Shown: piece by piece, positions 58,419-64,000 of the stretch
Numbering within the stretch: position 1 is the first letter of the stretch
How the letters are laid out: each line of letters opens with the position of its first letter
DNA from: Lachnospiraceae bacterium
Lineage (GTDB): Bacteria > Bacillota > Clostridia > Lachnospirales > Lachnospiraceae
Direction: 5' to 3'
Length of the DNA: 64,000 bases
Assembly: GCA_003979345.1 (NCBI GenBank)
Contig: RYVZ01000014.1
Coordinates: 1-64,000, forward strand
The notes under the pieces: generated by a model
The model's database searches: none
What the model was told of the DNA's origin: nothing
The model's input: the letters and a program-made list of their open reading frames with translations, nothing else
Position numbers and translations under genes: made by a program

Positions 58419-59969
58419 GTGTTTACGACAACTTTATCAGGAGGTCTCAGCGGAATCGAAAGCTATCTTGTCCGAGTGGAGGTGGATACCGCACAGAGCC
58501 TGCCGGGATTTGATATGGTCGGGATGCTTGGAAGCGAAGTGCGGGAGGCAAGGGAGCGTGTGCGTGTCGCACTCAAAAATACGGGAATCTGCGTGCCGCC
58601 GGTGCGTATTACCGTAAATCTTTCTCCGGCGGATATTCGTAAGGAGGGAACCGCGTACGATCTTCCGGTTGCAGTGGGGGTTCTTAAGGCGTTGGAACTT
58701 GTTCCAAAAGAGGCTTCTGAGGATATGCTCTTTTTGGGAGAACTGGGCTTAAACGGGGAGATAAAAGCGGTGCGGGGCGTTTTGCCGATCGTGTTGAAAG
58801 CGCGGGAAAAGGGAATCGGTATCTGTATCGTTCCGAAAGAAAATGCGCAGGAAGCATGCGTGGTACAAGGGGTGCGGATCGTGGGGGTCGAAAGTATGAA
58901 ACAACTGTGCGATTATTTATGTCAATCGCCTGGTGAGCGCGAGAGGCAGCTCCCATATGAGAAACAAAACACATCGCCGCCGGACGGCGGCTCAGGACAG
59001 GAGCCTGATTTTTCCGATGTCAACGGACAGCCGGCCGTGCGCAGGGCAGCCGAGATTGCAGCGGCAGGTTTTCACCATCTCATGCTGATCGGACCGCCGG
59101 GCTCCGGGAAAACGATGATCGCAAAGAGAATCCCATCTATTCTTCCACCGCTTTCTTTTGAAGAAAGTCTGGAGGTCTCAAAGATCTATAGTGTTTCGGG
59201 ACTGCTTCATGCAGGAGAGGCGCTTATCACAAAACGTCCATTCTTAAATCCACATCATACGATTTCTAAGCAGGCGCTTTCGGGCGGCGGCAGGATCCCT
59301 CTTCCGGGTGTGATCAGTCTTGCGCACAGGGGTGTGCTTTTTCTGGATGAACTTCCCGAGTTTGGAAGAGAGGTCATAGACATCATGCGGCAGCCGCTGG
59401 AAGATAAGCAGATACATATTGCGAGGAGCTGCGCGAGTTATACATATCCGGCGGATTTTATGCTGGTGGCGGCGATGAATCCCTGTCCCTGCGGTTATTA
59501 TCCTGATCATAATAAGTGCCATTGCACACCTGGGGAGATCCGCCGTTATCTTTCGCGGGTTTCAGGACCGATTCTGGACAGGATCGATCTCTGTGTCGAG
59601 GCTCCGCGCCTTACCATCGCAGAGATTTCGGCAGGACAGAACAATGAAAGCTCGGCCGCGATAAGGGGGCGTGTTATGGCGGCGAGAGAGCGGCAGGAGC
59701 ATCGTTTCAGGGGAACACCGTACCGCTTTAATACCGATCTGAAAGCGGGGGAGCTGAGGCGCTATGTGGAGCTTGGTGAGAGAGAATTAAGAATGCTGGA
59801 GCAGCTCTTTTTGACAATGGGCTTAAGCGCAAGAGCTTACCACCGCATTATCCGGCTGGCGCGCACGATCGCCGATCTGGATGAAAGCGAAAAGGTGCTT
59901 GAGCGTCACATCAGCGAGGCGGCGTGTTACCGGGCAGCAGATCCGGGGATGCGGCTTACACAGCTTTGA
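58419..59969 (+). CDS. comM: YifB/ComM-family Mg-chelatase-like AAA ATPase
   Basis: A hexameric helicase-like AAA+ protein; ComM helps branch migration in natural transformation. The N-terminal Lon-protease-like fold begins MFTTTLSGGLSGIESYLVRVEVD. LIGPPGSGKTMIA is Walker A, VLFLDELPEF Walker B. MNPCPCGYYPD and the C-terminal Mg_chelatase_C domain follow. 516 residues. The start is GTG 58419, with AAGGAGG (58404-58410) 8 bases upstream. Directly before dprA, another transformation gene. Confidence 0.93.
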   Translation: MFTTTLSGGLSGIESYLVRVEVDTAQSLPGFDMVGMLGSEVREARERVRVALKNTGICVPPVRITVNLSPADIRKEGTAYDLPVAVGVLKALELVPKEASEDMLFLGELGLNGEIKAVRGVLPIVLKAREKGIGICIVPKENAQEACVVQGVRIVGVESMKQLCDYLCQSPGERERQLPYEKQNTSPPDGGSGQEPDFSDVNGQPAVRRAAEIAAAGFHHLMLIGPPGSGKTMIAKRIPSILPPLSFEESLEVSKIYSVSGLLHAGEALITKRPFLNPHHTISKQALSGGGRIPLPGVISLAHRGVLFLDELPEFGREVIDIMRQPLEDKQIHIARSCASYTYPADFMLVAAMNPCPCGYYPDHNKCHCTPGEIRRYLSRVSGPILDRIDLCVEAPRLTIAEISAGQNNESSAAIRGRVMAARERQEHRFRGTPYRFNTDLKAGELRRYVELGERELRMLEQLFLTMGLSARAYHRIIRLARTIADLDESEKVLERHISEAACYRAADPGMRLTQL

Positions 59970-60026
59970 GCCTCGTTTCCGTAACGCAAAGCAGAATCTT
60001 AGAAAGAAAAAACAAATAGGAGAAAA

Positions 60027-60098
60027 GCGAGACACCCAAATAAAGGATTGGGATTGTATATTTTGCACAATGGTATACGTTATCAAAGGGTGTTTCGC
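60027..60098. repeat. Inverted repeat between comM and dprA
   Basis: GCGAGACACCC (60027-60037) pairs with GGGTGTTTCGC (60088-60098) with one G-T pair. GTATA/TATAC can pair in the interior. It may be a member of the GCG(T)GAG-ended palindrome set, or an RNA leader of dprA; there is no T tract. Confidence 0.4.
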
Positions 60099-60134
60099 AA
60101 TTGCATGAATATTAAATAGAAAAGGAGAGGCAAC

Positions 60135-61418
60135 ATGGATTTACATAACAATCAAAATAGTGTTTTGGGATGCTGTGACGGCGCAGCAAAAAAATTTAGT
60201 GATCAGAACAAGGGTCATCTTTCAGAAACGGTTTATGCCTGCTGGCTTGACCGGATTCCGACGATCGGGCCAGTCTGTATCAAGCATCTGTTAGCCGAGT
60301 ATCAAAGCGCGGAACAATTGTACCGGCTGCCGGAGAGTGAGATTTCAGGACTTGCACAGAGCAGACTGCTTACGGCGGCACAGGCGGAAAAATTGCGTGA
60401 ATACCAGACGGACTCAAGATATGAGCCGTGGCAGCTTTATGAGGATATGACAGCACGGGGAATCCATCCGGTCCGCTATGAGGATGAATCATATCCGAAC
60501 CGTCTGCGTGCCATTCCTGATCCGCCGCGCATTTTGTATGTAAAAGGCGGCATTCCTGACGAGGCTGGTCCAAGCGTCGGCATCGTCGGCGCACGTCTCT
60601 GTTCCGACTACGGACGATATACAGCGCGCAAGTTCTCTTATACACTTGCGAAGGCAGGAGTGCAGATCATCAGCGGTATGGCGCTAGGTATTGACGGGAT
60701 CAGCCACAAAGCGGCAATAGAAGCGGGCGGAAGAACGTTTGCCGTGCTTGGCTGCGGCGCGGATGTCTGCTATCCCGAAGAGAACAGGGATATCTATGAA
60801 CAGATACAGACACAGGGAGGCGTGATTTCGGAATACCCGCCGGGGACGTCTCCGCACGCTGGGCTCTTTCCAAGGCGGAACCGCATCATCAGCGGCCTTA
60901 CAGACCTGCTTCTTGTGATCGAAGCACGCAAAAAAAGCGGAACGCTCATTACGGTGGACGCGGCGTTAGAGCAGGGGCGGGAGGTCTATGCGCTTCCGGG
61001 CAGAGTGACCGACGCATTGAGCGGCGGCTGTAACAGACTGATCGCACAGGGCGCGGGCATTGCGACGTCACCGGAAGAGCTGCTGGAGGAATTAAGAGAA
61101 CTACGGAGATACGGTGCCGATTGCGGTTCGGAGACCAAGGGGACTGCAAAAGTAATGCGGGCGACGGAAAACGCGCGGACGGCTGGAGTCGTGCGGCCGG
61201 GTGAAACCTCGAAGGTTCAGGCTGAACCTGAACACGGGACAGAAGCGGAACGCCTGATCTATGCGCTTTTATCGGAGGATGGACAGACCGTGGACATGCT
61301 GATGAGCAGGAGTGTGCTTTCTCCGGGGATATTTTCTGAATCGCTCATGCATCTGTGCATCAGCGGCAGGGCAGTGTTAAGGCAGGGGCGGTATTACAGG
61401 GGCGGCATGGAAGCGTGA
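60135..61418 (+). CDS. dprA: DNA-processing protein DprA
   Basis: Binds incoming single-stranded DNA and loads RecA in transformation. The N-terminal SAM-like part (CWLDRIPTIGPVCIKHLL) precedes the Rossmann fold with VGIVGARLCSDYG, IISGMALGIDGISHKAAI, FPRRNRIISGLTDLLLVIEA and SGTLITVDAAL. A C-terminal winged helix follows a variable linker (LLSEDGQTVDMLMS). 427 residues. AAGGAG precedes ATG 60135. It lies between comM and topA, the usual order. Confidence 0.95.
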   Translation: MDLHNNQNSVLGCCDGAAKKFSDQNKGHLSETVYACWLDRIPTIGPVCIKHLLAEYQSAEQLYRLPESEISGLAQSRLLTAAQAEKLREYQTDSRYEPWQLYEDMTARGIHPVRYEDESYPNRLRAIPDPPRILYVKGGIPDEAGPSVGIVGARLCSDYGRYTARKFSYTLAKAGVQIISGMALGIDGISHKAAIEAGGRTFAVLGCGADVCYPEENRDIYEQIQTQGGVISEYPPGTSPHAGLFPRRNRIISGLTDLLLVIEARKKSGTLITVDAALEQGREVYALPGRVTDALSGGCNRLIAQGAGIATSPEELLEELRELRRYGADCGSETKGTAKVMRATENARTAGVVRPGETSKVQAEPEHGTEAERLIYALLSEDGQTVDMLMSRSVLSPGIFSESLMHLCISGRAVLRQGRYYRGGMEA

Positions 61419-61470
61419 GGGAAATCACTAAGCTCGAAAATACCTCGATAAGTGATTTCCGGCTTCACGC
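61413..61470. repeat. REP-like palindrome at the dprA stop
   Basis: GCGTGA (61413-61418, including the dprA stop) pairs with TCACGC (61465-61470). Inside it GGAAATCACT (61420-61429) pairs perfectly with AGTGATTTCC (61451-61460). The ends and the inner AAGCTCG match the 30151-30215 element read on the minus strand, while the middle arms differ. Confidence 0.65.
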
Positions 61471-61735
61471 CGAAGAATACGAAGAGCAGGCATTCTTCTT
61501 ATTGATTGTTTGTGCCGCTGCAGTCTGCATGTCTGAAATGGTGAAAGAAAAATTTTCTGAAATTTTCAAAATTCCCTTGAAACAGCATAAGATTTAGTGT
61601 ATAGTCGTACGCGTTACTTCTTATATTAGTAGAGACAAGGGCATTGTTTCCGCAGTAATGAGGAATTTGATGTTCAGGGGGTAACAAGCTTTCTGATACA
61701 GAGGAAGCCAAAGGAAAGTGAACAGGGGAAGAGAA
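61471..61735 (+). promoter_or_regulatory. Intergenic region and promoter before topA
   Basis: A short leftover open frame lacks any protein similarity I can see. The topA promoter is TTGAAA (61577-61582), 17 bases, TATAGT (61600-61605), giving a leader of about 125 bases. Confidence 0.6.
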
Positions 61736-63742
61736 ATGGCAAAAAATCTGGTAATCGTGGAGTCACCTGCAAAGGTGAAGACCATCAAAAAATTTCTTGG
61801 AGCGAATTATGAGGTTATGGCAAGCAACGGGCATGTCAGGGATCTTCCGAAAAGCAGGCTCGGTGTGGATGTGGAGCATGACTATGAACCACAGTATATT
61901 ACGATCAGGGGAAAAGGTGACATTCTTGCAGCGCTCAGGAAAGAGGTCAAAAAAGCGGATAAGATCTTTCTTGCTACCGACCCGGACCGGGAGGGGGAGG
62001 CAATTTCTTGGCATCTGATCGCCGCGCTCAAGCTGGAAAATAAAAAAGTATATCGTATTACATTTAATGAGATCACGAAAAATGCGGTCAAAGAATCATT
62101 TAAGCATCCGCGTGAGATCAATCTTGCTTTGGTGGATGCGCAACAGGCACGCCGCTGCCTCGACCGTATGGTAGGATACCGGATCTCGCCGCTGCTCTGG
62201 GCGAAGGTAAAGCGGGGATTAAGCGCCGGGCGCGTACAGTCGGTTGCGCTTCGCATTATCAGCGACAGAGAAGAAGAGATCAATGCGTTTGTCCCGGAAG
62301 AATACTGGTCTTTGGATGCGGTTCTCAGCGTACAGGGGGAGAGAAGACCGCTGATTGCGAAGTTCTATGGCGACAAAAACGGAAAGATTGACATTCATTC
62401 TGCTGAGGAAATGCAGAAGATCACGAAGACGCTGAAAGGCGTGCCCTTTGAGGTAGACGAGGTAAAAAAGGGCGAGCGGCTGAAAAAAGCGCCGATGCCG
62501 TTTACAACGTCCACGCTTCAGCAGGAAGCGAGCAAAGTGCTTAATTTTTCTACGGCAAAAACTATGCGCCTTGCACAGCAGCTCTATGAGGGAGTTGATA
62601 TCAAGGATATAGGAACGATCGGGCTTATCACCTATCTCCGTACGGACTCCACGCGTGTCTCCAAGGAAGCGGAGCGCATGGCATACGATTTTATCGAAGC
62701 CCAGTATGGAAGCGCGTACAACCGGAAGGAAGATGCCGGCGAGAAAAAAACAGACCGCAAGATTCAGGATGCGCATGAGGCGATCCGGCCGACCGATATC
62801 TCCCGCGTGCCCGTCCTGTTAAAAGATTCGCTTCCGAGAGATTTGTTCCGGCTTTATCAGCTCATCTGGAAGCGGTTTGTTGCAAGCCGTATGGCGCCGG
62901 CGCGCTATGAGACGACTTCCGTGCGCATTGCGGCGGGTGATTACCGGTTTCATGTTTCGGCATCCAAGCTTGTTTTTGACGGATGCTTAAGCGTCTATGC
63001 GCATGATGAAGAGGAAAAAGAAGAAAACAATATGCTGATGAAGAGCCTTGACCGCAGCTCAAAGCTGGCATTTCTGAATTTTGAAGAGAAACAGCATTTC
63101 ACACAGCCGCCGGCACATTATACGGAGGCAACGCTTGTGCGGGCATTGGAAGAACTTGGCATTGGAAGACCGAGTACGTATGCGCCGACGATCACGACGA
63201 TCCTTGCACGGCGCTATATCGTAAAAGAGAATAAGAATCTGTATGTGACCGAGCTTGGCGAAGTCGTCAACCATATGATGAAGGATGCGTTTCCGACGAT
63301 CGTAGACGTGAATTTTACTGCCAACATGGAGATGCTCTTAGACGGCATTGAAGAGGGAAATGTGAACTGGAAGACCGTCGTTTCCAATTTTTACCCGGAT
63401 TTGGATGAGGCGGTAAAGCAGGCGGAGCAGGAGCTTTCGGAAGTGGAGATCGCCGATGAAGAGGCTGACGAGGACTGTGAATTCTGCGGACGCAGGATGG
63501 TGATCAAATACGGTCCGCACGGCAAATTCCTTGCATGTCCCGGCTTCCCGGAATGCCGGAACACGAAACCTTATTTTGAAAAGATCGGCGTGCCGTGTCC
63601 GAAATGCGGAAAAGACCTTGCGATCAAGCGTACACGCAAGGGAAGAAAATATTATGGCTGTCTTGGATATCCGGATTGTGACTATATGTCATGGCAGAAA
63701 CCGGAAGCACCGGCGGAGAAGGTAAAGAACGAAGCCAGTTAA
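61736..63742 (+). CDS. topA: DNA topoisomerase I
   Basis: Type IA topoisomerase that relaxes negative supercoils. LVIVESPAKVKTIKKFLG starts the Toprim domain, with ATDPDREGEAISWHL holding the metal acids. The catalytic Tyr300 lies in GLITYLRTDSTR. VGYRISPLLW and GRPSTYAPTITTI are family marks. Two C-terminal zinc ribbons (CEFCG...CPGFPEC and CPKCG...CLGYPDC) follow. 668 residues. I start at ATG 61736 (MAKNLVIVE), with AGGGGAAGAG upstream. Confidence 0.97.
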   Translation: MAKNLVIVESPAKVKTIKKFLGANYEVMASNGHVRDLPKSRLGVDVEHDYEPQYITIRGKGDILAALRKEVKKADKIFLATDPDREGEAISWHLIAALKLENKKVYRITFNEITKNAVKESFKHPREINLALVDAQQARRCLDRMVGYRISPLLWAKVKRGLSAGRVQSVALRIISDREEEINAFVPEEYWSLDAVLSVQGERRPLIAKFYGDKNGKIDIHSAEEMQKITKTLKGVPFEVDEVKKGERLKKAPMPFTTSTLQQEASKVLNFSTAKTMRLAQQLYEGVDIKDIGTIGLITYLRTDSTRVSKEAERMAYDFIEAQYGSAYNRKEDAGEKKTDRKIQDAHEAIRPTDISRVPVLLKDSLPRDLFRLYQLIWKRFVASRMAPARYETTSVRIAAGDYRFHVSASKLVFDGCLSVYAHDEEEKEENNMLMKSLDRSSKLAFLNFEEKQHFTQPPAHYTEATLVRALEELGIGRPSTYAPTITTILARRYIVKENKNLYVTELGEVVNHMMKDAFPTIVDVNFTANMEMLLDGIEEGNVNWKTVVSNFYPDLDEAVKQAEQELSEVEIADEEADEDCEFCGRRMVIKYGPHGKFLACPGFPECRNTKPYFEKIGVPCPKCGKDLAIKRTRKGRKYYGCLGYPDCDYMSWQKPEAPAEKVKNEAS

Positions 63743-63757
63743 TAGTGGACAAAATCA

Positions 63758-63796
63758 AGGCCTTATGCTACAATTATCGTGCATAAGGCTTTTTTG
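63758..63796 (+). terminator. Terminator after topA
   Basis: GCCTTATGC (63760-63768) pairs with GCATAAGGC (63781-63789) and is followed by six T. Confidence 0.88.
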
Positions 63797-63840
63797 TCAG
63801 AAAATTTAAGGGATTTATCGCAAAAGATGAGGAGAGTTTC

Positions 63841-64000
63841 ATGAGTAGTGTGCAATTGCTGGATAAAACAAGAAAAATAGGGAAGCTGTTACATAACAAC
63901 AATTCCAGCAAAGTTGTGTTCAGCGATATCTGTAATGTCATGCAGGATATCTTACAGTCGAATGTGCTTGTGATCAGCAGGAAAGGAAAAGTGCTTGGTA
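63841..64000 (+). CDS. codY: Transcriptional regulator CodY, 5' part
   Basis: The first 53 codons, reading SSVQLLDKTRKIGKLLHNNN, SSKVVFSDICNVMQDILQ and SNVLVISRKGKVLG, are those of the CodY GAF domain that senses branched-chain amino acids. The frame is open to the window end. GAGGAG precedes ATG 63841. topA-codY is a common order in Clostridia. Confidence 0.95.
   Translation, partial: MSSVQLLDKTRKIGKLLHNNNSSKVVFSDICNVMQDILQSNVLVISRKGKVLG

Overview
The window is chromosome from a spore-forming, Gram-positive anaerobe of the class Clostridia, most likely Lachnospiraceae. The evidence is gpr, spoIIP and sigK sporulation genes, the order dprA-topA-codY, an infC-rpmI-rplT operon with a leader attenuator, pyrB followed by pyrI, a solitary argJ, strong AGGAGG-type ribosome sites and TTGACA/TATAAT promoters. 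I cannot name a species.

Layout. 1-4620 is a scrap-yard of accessory DNA: a frameshifted sugar O-acetyltransferase, an intact RhuM-family gene, a 33-residue stub of a tyrosine recombinase, an aminoglycoside-phosphotransferase-like kinase, a thioredoxin-like gene that has lost its CxxC segment, a TnpW-like transposon scrap and a broken AAA ATPase. 4.9-7.5 kb holds a NUDIX hydrolase and a cytosolic LacI-type-sensor/GGDEF fusion. 7.7-9.2 kb is the infC-rpmI-rplT operon, and 9.2-10.6 kb an O-acetylhomoserine sulfhydrylase-type gene behind a possible structured leader. 10.6-15.6 kb has an unknown lipoprotein, argJ and pepD. 15.7-23.2 kb is a galactoside-use operon: TetR regulator with a palindromic operator, GH2, small unknown protein, GPH symporter, GH36 alpha-galactosidase. 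23.5-33 kb has a DUF6033-type protein, a chemoreceptor, a nitroreductase, pyrB/pyrI, a PH-domain protein, a CmpB-type membrane protein and a TetR-ABC export operon. 33-40 kb has nth, a glycosyltransferase, PadR/HXXEE, MarR/flavin reductase, a small unknown protein, GNAT and MATE genes. 40.2-42.3 kb carries an IbrA/IbrB-like pair (PP-loop PAPS-reductase-like protein plus ParB/Srx-fold protein), preceded by three direct repeats at an exact 26-bp period; it is the least understood system in the window. 42.3-48.9 kb has a second GH2, a zinc-ribbon membrane protein, a TPM-domain protein with a Gly/His tail and a GH5 lipoprotein. 49-64 kb is core genome: rpsT, gpr, spoIIP, lepA, hemW, sigK, a degenerate HD-GYP-like protein, pilT, comM, dprA, topA and the start of codY.

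Besides genes, the window has a scattered set of GCG(T)GAG-ended palindromes (24.2, 30.2, 33.0 and 61.4 kb, perhaps 60.0 kb). Two of them, at 30.2 and 61.4 kb, share their ends while their stem arms differ but stay self-complementary, as expected of a REP-like family.

All calls come from reading the sequence and translations; no database search was run.
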